64,000 bases of DNA from Patiria miniata (taxonomy: Eukaryota > Echinodermata > Asteroidea > Valvatida > Asterinidae): NCBI RefSeq assembly GCF_015706575.1, contig NW_024037051.1, positions 310,001-374,000 on the forward strand, in the 5' to 3' direction. The notes under the pieces are model-generated. The model searched no databases. It was not told the DNA's origin and was given only the letters and a program-made list of their open reading frames with translations. A program made the position numbers and the translations under genes. Position 1 is the stretch's first letter. Every line of letters starts with the position of its first letter. Below are positions 35,382 to 49,269 of the stretch, piece after piece.

Positions 35382-37770
35382 CTTTGAATAAAACAGGGAC
35401 AGAACTTGTCGTTTAAATTGATGGTGTTGGTGCAGGAATCCAGGGAGGTAGGAAAAGGAAAATCGTAAAGGAATCCTGTAGGATTCTTATAGTTTGTTTA
35501 CATCTTCTACAGGTTCCTATAGGATCCGAAGAGATGTGACATTTGCACAATTATTTAGGACCACTTGAGGATTTAATAACACTCGACAGAACAACCTACG
35601 GGAAACGTATATGATCCTTGGAATTTTTCTAGAACGATTCGTCGAAGAATTGGCATCTTGTATGACACGAACAGTAGGCTAATAAATATAATGGATATCA
35701 TGCCTACCCTAATTTTCATTTCTTGTTTTGTTAATGGGATCGCCAACCAGAAGGTCACAGGCCACTCAAGATAGCGGCAACGAAAAACAAACAAAGGATG
35801 CGATTTTTTTTTAGGAAAAATGTGTTTTTAGAGCACATTTTGGATGCACACGTCGTGCAGTTGAAGCAGCGGGTCAAAACTTTGAAGTGATTGAAGTGTC
35901 TGGAAGACAGCGATGCGTTATACGCATGACATCGACAACCATGACAACGCATGAGCCGGCCAATGATAGTGCAATACGTCATAATGAATATTTATTTTCT
36001 CATGAATATTTAGTTTATTTCAATGGATACTTCAAATACGTCCAAAGATTGATCATTGCAATAGCGATCGTGCGCGGCCTAGCGGTTAAAAGTCTCGTGT
36101 TTCAAGCAAGAGTCCGAGGTTCCAATCTCGATGAAGTAAGTGACTGATTAATAAATCAGAATAAAGGAAAGGAGAGGATGAGAGTAGAGGAGGGAAAAGT
36201 GGAGGAAATAGCCATAAAAGATGCAACTTTTGGCATTTGAAAATTAATTGAAAAAAGTGGTGATCCAGTACGGAAATTTTGTTTCAATACTGAGTGCTGA
36301 AAACCTAAAAATCAATGTTGACTGGCCTAATAAAAAAAGAATTTTGGACTGAGATTGAGAAACAAATTTTCCATTGGTCAGAAAATATCCACCCCCCCCC
36401 CCCCCACCTATACTATGTGCACGACCACAAAAGTAGCGTCGAGATCAGATGGGTCTAACTGTTACTTGTGTTACATTGTTTCCCACACAAAAAAATTAAC
36501 CTGAAAGAATCAGTTTCACTTTCAGCGCATCAATGATCAAACCAATGTTGTTTATTGTGGCGAATGAACTACGGTCGTCTACGCATTACGTTACCTTGTT
36601 CTTATCTTGTTGTAACTGGTCGATTTTTGCTCTCTCCCGCCTAATCAGCCCTTTCTCTTCTGGCGGTAGAAATTGGATTTAATTGGGCTGCAAAGCCGCA
36701 TGCTGACTCGAAGGAAAACCGACAAAAACTAAGGTGGCATCTGCAGTCTGTCTGTCCAATTTCTGTCGCCATTTTTTTCGTTCAGCTCACCGAAATGTCA
36801 AAAGGCAAACTCTGTTGTGTTATTGGGTCAGTGAACAGCGCCCTCAATAACACCTCCTGTAAGAACTTCACTCGCTATTTATAATTAAATAAAATTAAAG
36901 GAGGTCTCCTTTTGAAAAACGCGTTTACCACGAAATAATAAAAAAAAATTGAAAAGATTTGGGATGGGCCCTAACAAGGCTTCAGGTTTCCATTATAGTT
37001 AACTCCCACTGCACTCGGCACTCGTTTTCTTTTCCCTGCACAATATCTTTCGGGGGCCGGGGTACGGGGAGTTCGCTCGTCCCCCCCCCCCCGGCGCGGC
37101 CCCGCCCTGCAAACAGGTGTCGTGAGTGTCGGGGAGGGGGGGGGGGTGTCCATGTTCAACGGTTGTTGACAATTGGAGGGGGAAAATCGTTACAAAGAAT
37201 TCTCATTAGAAATAAACTCTCAACAAATGTTATACTCAACTAAATGCGATGAAATTCTACTATCATTATAGTCAGCGAAATCATGGACGAGGGGACACCT
37301 CCCCCCCCCCCCGCCCCAGTTTTGTTTTAGCCCGCCCCGTAATGAGCCAATTGCTCTGAAATAAATTTTTAACAAATACAGGCAAACACAAGGTGACAAC
37401 ACACCATTCACATTTTAGGACGTAATAAAATCGAACTGAAAGGGAAAGTGCATGCACCAATTGAAAACTACATTTACTGAGCTGGCACTTTTTATTAAAC
37501 AACACATTTCCATTCCCATCAGGTTGCCCTTTTAATTTTCATCACTTTTATTTAAGTGTGCCTGATAATGAGGTGCCAATTGTGGTTGACATTATTTTTG
37601 TTTGGCTAAGAAAAATCGGTGTGCGGGGTGGAGGTGGGCGGATGGAGGAGCCGGGCATTTTATGCCCGGCCTCAGTTATCCCTCTCCGGGATTTAAACCC
37701 CCCCCCTTTCCCGCATAACACACGGCCAACGTCAACTTATCTTCAATTTAAGAGTGTTTCATGACCCTAG

Positions 37771-37920
37771 CAGCCTGACCACTGTGGGTCTGCCACTGCC
37801 GGTGCCGAGAAGGCTTTCTTCGTTGCCTTGGATGGGGACGGGGAGAAAGCAAACAACTACTACGCCGATATTCCCGCGCTCAAGACCAAAGCTGTGGCCA
37901 AGGAGAACTCGTACTATGAA
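37771..37920 (+). CDS. orphan exon-like open segment, second copy
   Basis: Same sequence, frame and flanking AG/GT as 7334-7483; part of the large duplicated block. The function is unknown. Confidence 0.3.
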
Positions 37921-39233
37921 GTAGGACATAATCAGTGGCGTAAATCCATGCCGGAGAGTGTGGCAGATGGGGGATGACCATGCGGCAAAATCCTAAAATT
38001 GCCCGGTCGTGTGAATTCAAAATGGGATTTTTTTTGGGGGGGGGGGTGACACGATATTACATAGGGGTGCTGTTCACGATACAAAATACATGTAATGGAA
38101 ACATACGTTTATACGTCCCTTAAACCGTAACCAGCCTTAATCTTCAAAAATCCCCCGGTTTTGGAGGATTTTGGAGGATTGAGGATGAATGGTGCTTGAG
38201 AAAAATTAGGATTTTGGAGAATTGAGGATGAATGGTGCTGAAGCAAATGAGGATTGAGGATGAATGGTGTTTGAAGAAGATGAATATTGGAATATTGAGG
38301 AGTATTTAGGATGAATGCATTTTGAGAGGCAGGACTGTCTGACGTGTTGGGAAGGATAGAGGCGCTGGGTATCCTTCATTTAAACACAAGTGCAACATTT
38401 TGAAGTATTTTGGAAGAATGAGGATGGTTCCTAGCAAAAAGGGGGCCTAAGGGGGTTGTTAACCTTCAAAGCTGGGCATTCAACTTATTCTCCGTGGTTT
38501 CTTTTCAATACTGTTTTATTAATTTGGACAGTTGGGAAGATTTTTGGGTTTCTCACCTTCAAAACGGGAGGGGGGCGGAACCAATTCCCCACCCCCGGTC
38601 AGAAAGTGTTGGGGATGGATCCGCCCATCCCCGCGGGATTTACGCCCATGAGGATATTACGTTTCAGTGCCAAATTAAAGGGAATGTACAACATTTGCTT
38701 TTGCTGCAGGTTTCAGAAATAAATGGATTTGGAGGATTAGTATGTTATAGCAAATATTGTTAAAATGACTTGTTTCACGATTTGGGCTTGTAGATGCTGG
38801 AAAAACCAAGACAACCAATCATGTTCTTGTAGTCGGGTTCCCTGACCCCACTTAAGATGAAACAGAGCAATGTATAACCTTTGCGGAATTGTAAGGTCAG
38901 AGAATCAGTCTAGCAGGCTTGTACCCCTTCACAGGTGTGTAATCAATTGCAAAGAAAACGCGGAATAACTAATTATGAAAAAATAAAAGCACTTTTTGAA
39001 AAAAAAAACAGTTTTCTCCAACGCTGGTCGGCCGACCAGTGTTGGAAAAATCCCATTTTTTCTTGAAAATGACAGCACACTAGGAGCCACGATTTTACAG
39101 AATGTTTTAGACTGTCATTCCCTAACAATCCAGTAAGGTATTTCGTGATAATTCGATCATTTCGTTTTGTGATGTTTGCAAATGTTGTATCTTCCCTTTA
39201 AGTAAAACATTAGTAACAAATTAACGTCTCACA

Positions 39234-39952
39234 TAGCCTTGGTCAAGGCGCTAGTTGTTATTCATCCGGCCGTAACGCGGTAAACGATATCTTCGCTAGT
39301 GCTATGCATGCAGTCATAATGATGCATGCAGTGCATTAATAATACAGCGCGAACAGCGACCTCACGCGGCCACTATTTTTATGCAAATCAGTTGGACCCA
39401 ATCTAGCGCCTTGGTTCAATCGTCCATGTGAGGTTTTGGGGGTGGTGCTCATTATGTTAATACCCTTAGCTGACCTTAAATGTCGTTTTCTTATTGGTCG
39501 ATCGTTGCGTGGAAACTTGCATAGTGAAACGTGGCACCGTACATAGTCCATACACGTACACGTTGTGTGTCTCTGCACACGGCACCAATGCACAAAAAGT
39601 GTGGTTCCTGTCACGTCCGCAAAAGGCGAATAGCTGCAAATAATTTGATGACGTCCGGATTTACCAAGGTGTGATTGGACACTCCACATATTAGCCCCGC
39701 CTACACTTATCTGTATTCGCATACGAGGTCGTGCGCTAGAAATCCAGCGCAAAATAAAGAAAAACATAAGCTTTTGCCGACCATTGAACCAAGGCGCTAG
39801 ATTGGGTCCAACTGATTTGCATAGAAATGGTGGCCGCGTGAGGTCGCTGTTCGCGCTGTATTTTTAATGCACCGCATGCATAGCGCTATCGAGGATATCG
39901 TTTACCGCGCTACGGCCGGGATGAATAACAACTAGCACCTTGACCAAGGCTA
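39234..39952. mobile_element. Mutator-like element, second copy
   Basis: Same element and same CGTCTCACA flanks as 8794-9512; not an independent insertion but part of the duplicated block. Confidence 0.8.
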
Positions 39953-42900
39953 CGTCTCACATCACATTGTTATATTGTGCCATAAGCCAAATAGCTATTG
40001 AAAGGTGTTAGTTACTGTATAAGAAATTAATCGTCGTTATTTTTATTTTTTTGATTACTGCACTATACCTTTTGGACACGAATATTGTGCCAGACGGTAT
40101 TTGAGTGGTGTTGAATTATGTGTATTTAAATACAATGTATTGTAGAAACTTGACACGTGACCGTTCTAGATTAATAAAATTGCAGTATCCAAGTCACGAT
40201 TTAACAAAGCAAAAGCGGACCTGGGGATCAGCTATTAAAGGGGCACATTCCAATCTACGGCGAGGTATACCCCCTTTCTGCATTGCCCTCACTACGTCCG
40301 TATTGCACAAACTTAATTGCAGCTGCTGTAAATAGTAATGCACTAATACAGTTTATCCTTTAAAATTTAGCAATGTAAGTGATCAATATACACACACCAA
40401 CACCAAAACAGTCATGAGCAACAGAGAAAACAGCTTTATTAGAGCAGTGATGATATCCTAATCGCAGAGTACAATGTATATATAATCATGGTTTGCACAC
40501 AAACAATACCACTAGGCTACAAATAGGTAAACATAGAACAGGTAAACTAATAGTGGTTTTCCCGGCTATTTTAAAACTTGTATCATTCGTATTCACCGTT
40601 TTTAATATTCCAGTTCGTCATTCAACATCGATTTAGTAAATACTTCCAATGTTTAATTTCGTCTTTTGTCATACCATTTCCATTGTTGTTCAATCGAATT
40701 CAATCCGCCAACGCCCATTTTCGGCGAGGAGTATTTGATTTCGTCTCGTCTACGCCGAACAGTTTTATTCAGAAATCAAATTCGTCTTTTGCCACACAAT
40801 TTAAAGTTTGTTCAATTTCGCAACATTTTTTTTCTTTTACTTTTCCTGTTACTCACAAATGTTGCTTGTTTTTTAATCGATTTTCCTTGAAAAAGAAATG
40901 TCATTGACTCGTAGGTACAATGTAACAAAGTAAAATAAGGGTCATCGACTGTTTTTTCACATGGTCATCTTTATTTTTTCACTCTTTTAATGCCCAACGT
41001 TGCAGCCACTTGGACGTAGTCCACGGCATCATATTCAAAGGATTAATTCGTATCCTGTCCTGGTTAGAAACTTTGTTGTATGGACCTCGGGCACAAGGAA
41101 CATGGTAAATAACCCACGCCAGACTAATTTACTTAGCAATTTTAAATTGATTGGCATAAGACGAATTTAATCTCTGAATACTGCCATTCTCTGAATACTG
41201 CCACAGTGTGTTTAAATGTGGTGACCGAACTTTGGAATTGAATGGTAAGTGACTAAATCGCTTTGGTAAAAGCGTGTGAATTTTGTTCTCAGACAAAACT
41301 GAATGTTACAGTTTGTGAATTTGAATGAAAAATGTTTCAAAATAGCCGGGAAAACCTATAGTATAGCTTGCCCAATAATTCGCATTACATTCCAAATTGT
41401 GTAAACTTTCATTCATTATCTGCTAAGGCATAGACGAATCAGGGCACGTGATCACTGTACACGAGGCCCCCTTCAATGTCGAAAGCATTGTGCAAGCTAT
41501 TGCGCAATGCTAATTCCCCATTTCGGATTATCTGAACAATAGCTAACACAATGCTTTCGCCATTGAAGGGGGCCTTCGTGATAGAATTGACAGCATGCCC
41601 TGATTGGTCTATAGCATGTATATATAGAGATTTATATTGTTTTCATTTATTTTATGTATGTATGTATGTATGTATGTATGTGTGTTTGTTTGTTTGTTGG
41701 TTGATTGGATGGTTGGTTTGTTTTTGTTTCCATGCGAGTTGTATCCAGACTCCTTCTTTGTACTATATTTCGTTAAAAATAGGATAAAGCCGACCTCAAT
41801 GTAAATTTAAAAGGTCTTTTTCACAAGAAAAAATGCTTTAATTCAGCGTATAGAACTGTATGACAATACAAGGTTTTCAACCATCCTGGGTTTTGATCAA
41901 AGAACTTGTTTCAATTAAATTAAGCCATTAAAGAAGTTTTTCCTAATTATTTAAAAAGTGACTTCGCCTTATAATTTCGCTTTAAAAAAAGTCGACATCA
42001 AGTCACACTCAACACCATATGAAACCAGACACATCAGATAAGGCAGTGGACCTATTTTGAATTTTTTTTTTGTCGTTTGTACCCTATTTGAACTTTTTTG
42101 TACTCACAAGTTGTTTCGAATAAATGTTTCTGATTACGAAATAAACCAAAAAGAGACTTTACAGATATATAAAAAACTACCATTTGTCAATGCAGTGTTT
42201 ATTTGCCATGTCTTTATGTTTAACACAACTTGTAAATTTACCTTAATTAATACGTAGATTTGTTGGAAGTGTTCGCGAATTGAGAGGAGAATGTACTGCG
42301 CCTTGATGGTTGCCATATTTTCAATGGGGAGCGCCAATAAAATCCTAAAATCATTCACACTATATTAACTAATGCACCCTTGTCATGGCTATTTCTTCTT
42401 TAGGGGGAGACCGTTTCGGAATTTATTTTGGGGGGCTAGACAAAATTTTGGGGGGCTACAGCCCCCCCTAGCCCCCGCCCCCCCCCCCCCCCCCCCCCCC
42501 GTAGAACCGCGCCTGGGCCAACGATTTTGAGGAAAATAAAATTGATGAAGTCTTTGACAGAATAACGCTGTGTTAGGCCAAAAAAAGTATCCGGTTTCTG
42601 TTATGGAGCTTGCCCAAAAAAGTGGTGCGGCGACGCGGCTTTTTTTTTAACCTGTTTTTTTTTGCTTCAAATGTCGGCTGATGACTGCAAAATGGTGCCC
42701 GACTAAACTTAGTGCAAATATATGGGAGTCCAGAGAGGCCACATAAAGCTTATTCTTGATCATAACCCCATCTAAAAACACGTTAAAACTGTGCAGCAGC
42801 AGGATTCCAGTCAAACCAGTGAGTTTGGCGGTTTCGAGACATCATCTTTCATTGAAAAAAAAACCTTTTCATTTTGCCGACGCGCATGGCTACGGCGACG

Positions 42901-43150
42901 CGCGCGCATACCAGAAACCGGAGACTTATTTTTTTGGCTTTAAGGAATAAAACGAACATTTAGAATGACGGATATCAAATTTCGCAGAATACACAATGTT
43001 CGGGAACTGTTAAATTTCTAAAGCTTTAATTTGAGCTAGAAAGCGTTAGTTACAAATTGCGCAATGCGTACCATAAATCTAATAGTTATTAAAACAGTAC
43101 TTATAGCACTGTGTGATTCCATTTTATAAGTCATCGAAACGTCCAATATA

Positions 43151-44381
43151 CAGGGCGGGTAAAAAAAGAAAGTGACCGAATTAGAACAAAATATTAAAAA
43201 AAAAATACGTGGCTCGCTCCATTCCATAAAAATAACATAGGGATAAAGTACATGTTATTGTTTAGTAACTCTGAAATTTTCACGTAATTTGCAAACTTTA
43301 GTCCAAAGTTATGTCAAGTAGTCCACCTTATCATTTACCGTTTTTACGAATTTATGAAAACAGTGAAACATGAACGTTTCCACCTTCATGATCTACGAAT
43401 GAAATCTTGCAAAGGAAACAGACAAAAATCGCCATCAATATTTGGGGGGGGGGGTGGGTTTGACTTGTTCCTCATATTCAAAAATGTCAGTCTTGACTCA
43501 ATGATTAAAATCTCAAATGTATTTGAATAAGGGAATAAATGTGTGCTTCGGAGGTTTTTATCACTCTGTTTAAGACCACTTAGAGTCTGGGTGCTGATAA
43601 TTACCCGAGCCGGAGGCGAGGGTAATTATCAGCACCCAGACTCTAAGTGGTCTTAAACAGAGTGATAAATACCGACGGAGCACATATTTATTCCCATTCA
43701 TAAATACCTTTTCGGTAAAAAAAAATCATATAATTCGTTCAAAACATCCCGATTTTGTTCAACAAATTCACTTTATGCTTTTTGAAACATCCCTCTTGCA
43801 AAATAATGGAGTGTTCAGCTGGCGAGTAAGATGTAAACAACCCTTTTATGGAGATTGACGCGCGCGTATCATGTTCTGCGCGATGTCGCGCAGAACGCAC
43901 CTGGCACGTTGCGTTTTGAATTTAGAACTATAAAATTCTGACTCCCTGGTATATTGTTGCGCATGCCTACGTTAGGATTGTGAACGTTCAACCAATGAAA
44001 CGATAAGAGGCACTGGATTTTTAGGAGTCCACATTTTATTGTGACACTGGAAAAGTGTTTAAGACCAGCTAGCCATGTCTTTATCATCCGTTTAAGACCG
44101 GCCACGTGACTGGCTCTCGACCAATAGGAATGCGTAAACTGTCTTAGGTATTTATGAATGCCTGTTCATAATCTTTAATTCTCACTCAACTCAATAGCTT
44201 CCACTGGTATTCCATGGACAGCCATAAAAAAGGATATTTTCGGTAAAAAATGCATAGTTTCTGCTTGCTCAGATCAATTTCAGCAATTTTTTTCAGATGA
44301 GTGGAAGAACATTCCCTTTTATGACATTCTTCATTGGTGCATCAAATTTAATCCAGGTCGCTTTCTTTTTGACTCGCCCTG
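43151..44381. mobile_element. 1.2-kb DNA element, ends CAGGGCGGGT and GACTCGCCCTG
   Basis: Inverted ends of about 28 bp and flanking TATA on both sides (43147-43150, 44382-44385). Contains a perfect 50-bp hairpin (43557-43669) that looks like a nested foldback. No transposase frame. Confidence 0.75.
43557..43669. repeat. perfect 50-bp inverted repeat
   Basis: Arms 43557-43606 and 43620-43669 are perfectly complementary with a 13-base loop; weaker complementarity continues outward to about 43523 and 43700. Confidence 0.9.
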
Positions 44382-44511
44382 TATAAGGAATACGAAATGT
44401 TACACGGCTATAAATTTTACACTTTTAGCTCGCTGAATATTATTTTTCCGACTACCTTTGCTTGAGTATAAAATCATCTCAAACCGTAATAAATGCTTGC
44501 GTCTGAACAGT

Positions 44512-44649
44512 TTACTTCTGACTACAGATGGCGCCAACATCTTTGGCGTGGCTACAAGCCCGTTTCTTCAAGAAACGAGACGGGCAGTCAGCCAGTTGAC
44601 TCTCAGACCCATCACAGGCCACTCCCTTCGTGTGGAATGGCCCCTCCGC
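44512..44649 (-). pseudogene. C-terminal SRCR fragment in a shifted frame
   Basis: In a different frame from the upstream exon, 45 codons read [36 protein letters not shown] and a TAA at 44512-44514. This is the last third of an SRCR domain (ACDG-E--L--C, C-H--DVG-IC). The middle of the domain, about 55 residues in normal SRCR domains, is missing and the two ends abut with a frame change. There is no GT donor at the junction, so an intron does not explain it. It could be a genuine internal deletion or an assembly collapse. Confidence 0.65.
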
Positions 44650-47600
44650 GGAATTCGTCATCGCCATTCGCCAACCGAACCGATCCATCCAGAGACGCAG
44701 GGTCAACAAGCTTCAGGTCGTACTTGTCGTCTGCTCCCATTCGGTATGCGTCTCTGCGCCCCGTTGAGTCCCATTGTACGGTTATCCAGCCGTTACTCCG
44801 TAGTTCACTGACGATGCGGCCCTCTCCCGGCGGACTACCGTCCTGACATAAAGAGAGTTGTGATTTGAGTCGACAGCAAAGCCTCAATAAGCACAAGATA
44901 ATGTACGTTTAATACTTCAAAACGGGTACGTCTAACCACCAGTCGGGTTATTTCTTTTGGTCAACATAATACTTATTTTACGTCAATTCCTCGTAGAATA
45001 CGTTACATGGGAGTTGGATGAGCAAGGTATCGTAGCCTTATAGTAGAATAGTATTGTGACAAAATACGGGTAGTTCATTTGGATGAATTAGTGGGAACTT
45101 TGCCATTGGCGCCCCCTCCCCCAAAAAAAATATATAAAGGGGATGCATGCTACCTGTCTCCCCGGATCACCGCTCGTGAAGTCGACCAACTATACAGTCA
45201 ACCACAAAATTAATAACACAATGCTAAACAAAGTGACCGATATATTCGTCAGTAAACCAAGATCAATCATATGCAGGCCCTACTGAAGCATAAAGATAAA
45301 ACCATCCTAGCTACCATACCCGTCACGTGTAGCGTAAAATGGATTCCAATTGTAGGCTCAGGAATGGATACGTAGCCAAACATTTTTTTTCATGAGGATA
45401 ATGTACCGGGCCCTGGCCAAGCCTTAGCCATTCCTTTAACGACCCGACCTCAACAAAATTAAGGTCAAGTCCAACCGAACCAAACCACAGTATAAAATCC
45501 ATAAAGATAAGCCGGGAATTTTTACGAACAGCAATGTCAGTTGAAGCCACTGGGTCCACAGTCGGTAAAGACCCGAACTTAGCTGGCTTGTTGTTGTACA
45601 ACAAGAACTGAGAAAGAGGCGACGCAGTTTTTTTTCTGACACATTAATCAAAACACACCGCCCTCACAATAACAAGTGTAGCCATCGCCCTGTCCCGGAG
45701 CGAACATTATCGTCTGCAGGTGAGCAAAGTCCCCCACCATAATACGCATGCGGAAACACAGCACGTGATTGAATAAAATTGTCATGTGATTTGAAATAAC
45801 TCTATGTAGTTTAGATTTCCCGGCAAAAAAAGCTTGGCATCGCTTGGCACCGACCTAGCGTAGCACGCTAGTTCGGTGATCACAATGCTGCACGTTGCGG
45901 GGGTCGAGTCTCTGAAAATTGTTTAAATGTTTCTTCTCCCCACCCCCCCCCCACCCCCCCCACCCCCGGAGTGACAACGCCCTCCCAAGAGTAAATGAGC
46001 CAAATTCAGATGTATACCTGACCACCCCACTTCCAGTCTGATCCACGTACGACCTTCATCCCAATCCTCAGCAAACCGGCTATCTTAGATCCGCTCAGTG
46101 ATGTAGGAATACCTGTACGGAAGACAAAGGATAGACAATTGGTCTCCTTTATACAAAAAGACGTTTTGAATTTCCTTCCATTATTTTGTGCGCTCGAAAT
46201 AAGATATTTCTTGTGCTCGAAACTATTCGTGTGCTCAATATCCTTGACATGCTTATGCCTTATTAGTAGAAGTCACGCAGCCACGTAAGCTACGTAACAA
46301 ATTTGAAAAGTTGATTGACAAACCTTTGCAATCCTCAATTGGACTGCATCCGGTCAACACATCTTCACTGGGCCTTGCCTCAAAGTGGAATTCCAGAAAG
46401 GATTTCTGCACCTCCGGGTTGTCCCCCTTCATGAACTTGGCGCAGAGATAGCGGGCCTCGTCGCAGGTCAGATCCGACATGTCCACCTGGTAACGGATGT
46501 CGTTGATGTTGAAGTTTCTGGAGAAAAAGCTTCGTTTCTTGAGGTCCTGGGACTGTTGACCTTGTGTTAGGACTTGCTCCACCAGGGTGCCGGGGAGCTG
46601 GACCGCGCCATCCTCCTGACTGCTCATCCACATGGAGGACTTCCACAGGCCTTGGCCAGCGACGCTGGTTGTCTCTCTGGTGTTGGCGTACAGCACGTCT
46701 AGGTTGACTGACAGATCGTTCTCCGCTCGACCTTCTTGGATGGACTGAGAGCCGGGAAGCACCGGTGTCACCTGATTCACAGTCACGTCTTAAAAAAACA
46801 ACAAAAGAAAAGTATCAAATTATAACAATATGTATGGCGATCATGTAGTTACGGGGCCCCCTTTACTTTCGATCATAAGAGTCAAGGGTGTTTTTTACCA
46901 TTCGAAAATGACCTTTTTAACCTAAAGCTGACTTCTCTCAATTTATTACCCCTTTTTTTGTTATTTTGAACAGTTTCTTGGGGTTGCAATTACAATTTTC
47001 ATAAGCGGGTTACGGTTGGTGAAGTGCAATTCAGCGCGCCTTGCACGTTCAAGGTACCGCTTCGGCGGAGCCCCATAGTTCTAAGGGTATGTTCAGGGTA
47101 CATCGCGGTGATCGCCATTTTTATTTTCGTATTGCGTTTTGTCGCGGTCATCGTCATTTTACCCCCAAATTTCCCTCAAAAATCGATGACGATTCTATGA
47201 CGTACCTGCACGTTCTTAATGGTGCCAACCAGCTTGTTCAGTCAAATAAATTAAAAGTGGATTTTTTTCTCTTAATATATGGAACGGTGCCCGTAACTTC
47301 ACAATCGCAATGTGTGCAACACTTTGTCAGAAGCAGATACTTGTTTTATTTAGTGAGGACAGCAGAAAGTCCCCATAACTCAGTCGTAATTTCCCTAACA
47401 AAACTTGGGTTCACTGCTGTTAAGGTACAATGCACGTCCCATTTAAGCACCAATCGTCAAACTGCTGCCAACGACTGCGTGTTGGATGTTTTGTCCATAA
47501 AATAATTTACTCAGAGCTGTGAACGAAACCCTTGTGCAATAGGTGTAATACAACAAGTACGATGTGGTCCCCGCCCCCTTTTGTTTTGCAGGAAACACAG

Positions 47601-49220
47601 TACAAAGTTGGTGAGTCACGTGTAATTTTTTTGCAACATTTTAAAGATAAAAACGTACTGTAAGGGCAGACTCGACAACAGTCGCCTGGAAATCCCATTG
47701 GGTTTCTACAGGTTGTTGGTTGGCAGGACTCAAACATGCAGCTGAGAATGGCATTGTTGCACGTGCAGGACGAACACATAGACAGCTTGTAGGTTTCCCC
47801 GTGGAGAGAAATCCGGTTGCTGTTGTCCATGCAGGGGAGTCGCTGCGGATAACGCTCGAAAACTAGGGGGACAATTAATGAACAAAATATATTGTCTCTC
47901 AGCAGCAAATAGAAAATGGAGGCAATCAATGTTCTAACAACCAAATTGAATCAGAACATTGATTGCCTCCATCTTGTCATCAGAGATTGGTCATAAATAT
48001 TTATGACCATGCTCTGATGAGAAATACTTCAAACTACGGGTTGCGTGTGTACACAGATCTCAAGTTTACGGGGCTGCACTTATTGCAGCGAAAACTCTCC
48101 AAAAGTATCACCACGGCAAGTACACATACAACGAATAACAGATCAAAACACTTTTAAGTTGTACACCACCATTTTGGTTTTAACATACCTATATGAACGG
48201 CCTTCATAGGAACAAAGATGTATACATCCGTGTTTCTGCTAAATACAGCTATTAGAAAATGTAGCACTTTATGGCAAAAGCTCTACAGTTACTGATGAAG
48301 TAGCTGTAGCTTATGCCCTCAGTTTAATTTTAGTTAGTCTCGAAGGTACTTTTTTGACCTCAAATCAATTCATGAGTTCAAAATCCTTTTCATGTCTATG
48401 CCTAATAGTTTGTAGGGGTCACGCAGCGCATCCCCTACGGTCATGTGATTTCACAGACCCCTTTTTTAGATGGGGCTATAAGTCTTCTTCTTTTTTTTTT
48501 ATATGTACAAAGTAAATAGAGCCTGCATACCTCTACAATCGGTGATTTCCGTACATCCGGTTAAAACCTCCTCTGTCGGGACTGCCTTGAAATGGTAGTC
48601 CAAGTAGTCCTTCTCCACCTCTGCGTTTGGTCCTTTGTTGAATTTGGCACAGACGTACTTGGCGTCATCACAAGAGTGATCCGTCAGGTCAAACGTGTAT
48701 CGAATCCCCGGGATTCTAAAGAGCTCAGCTGACGATTTCTTCAAGTTTTTGGACTGCTGTCCTTCGGTCAATGCCTCCTCCACCACAGTGCCGGAGAGTT
48801 CGTTGGACCCATCTTCAAAGGTGCTCATCCACATCTTGGTCGTCCACAGACCTTCCCCTTCTATGCTCGTGGTTTCTCTGGTGCTGAGGTAGCCCACGTT
48901 CAGATCAAGGATAATTTCGTTTTCGGTTCCCTGCTGAATTGAGGTGCCAGGTGCGACCTCTGGCTCAACATCGGTCACCGTTATATCTGGATTACAGTAA
49001 TGAATACAACAGTAGGTTAACGGAGTAAAGATAATCCAAGGTAAGTCACAATAGCTATCAAATGCACTTGGCCTTTTTTTTCTGGTGCAAAACACATACG
49101 ATTTTGTGCACAAAATATTTCCTCAGAGCTGTGACCGTAAACCTTGTGCAATAGATGTAATACACGAAGGATGTGTTCCCCCCTAAGTTCGGCAGGCAAC
49201 ACAACGCAGTGGCGTATCCG

Positions 49221-49269
<49 letters not shown>

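Larger units (their letters stand above)
30760..43106. repeat. partner of the 1-12675 duplication inside contig B
   Basis: Lies inside a continuous contig with unique sequence on both sides (globin domains IV-VI to the left, a 1.2-kb DNA element and the VWC gene to the right), so this is the better placed copy. It lacks the 328-bp segment found at 4147-4474. Confidence 0.95.
35382..44511. other. region between the VWC gene and the globin gene
   Basis: 9.1 kb with no recognised exon except the orphan segment at 37771-37920. It holds the second copies of the elements described for 4950-12675 and, beyond 43106, the 1.2-kb DNA element. Any promoter and 5' exon of the globin gene should lie here, but I cannot point to one. 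Confidence 0.65.
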
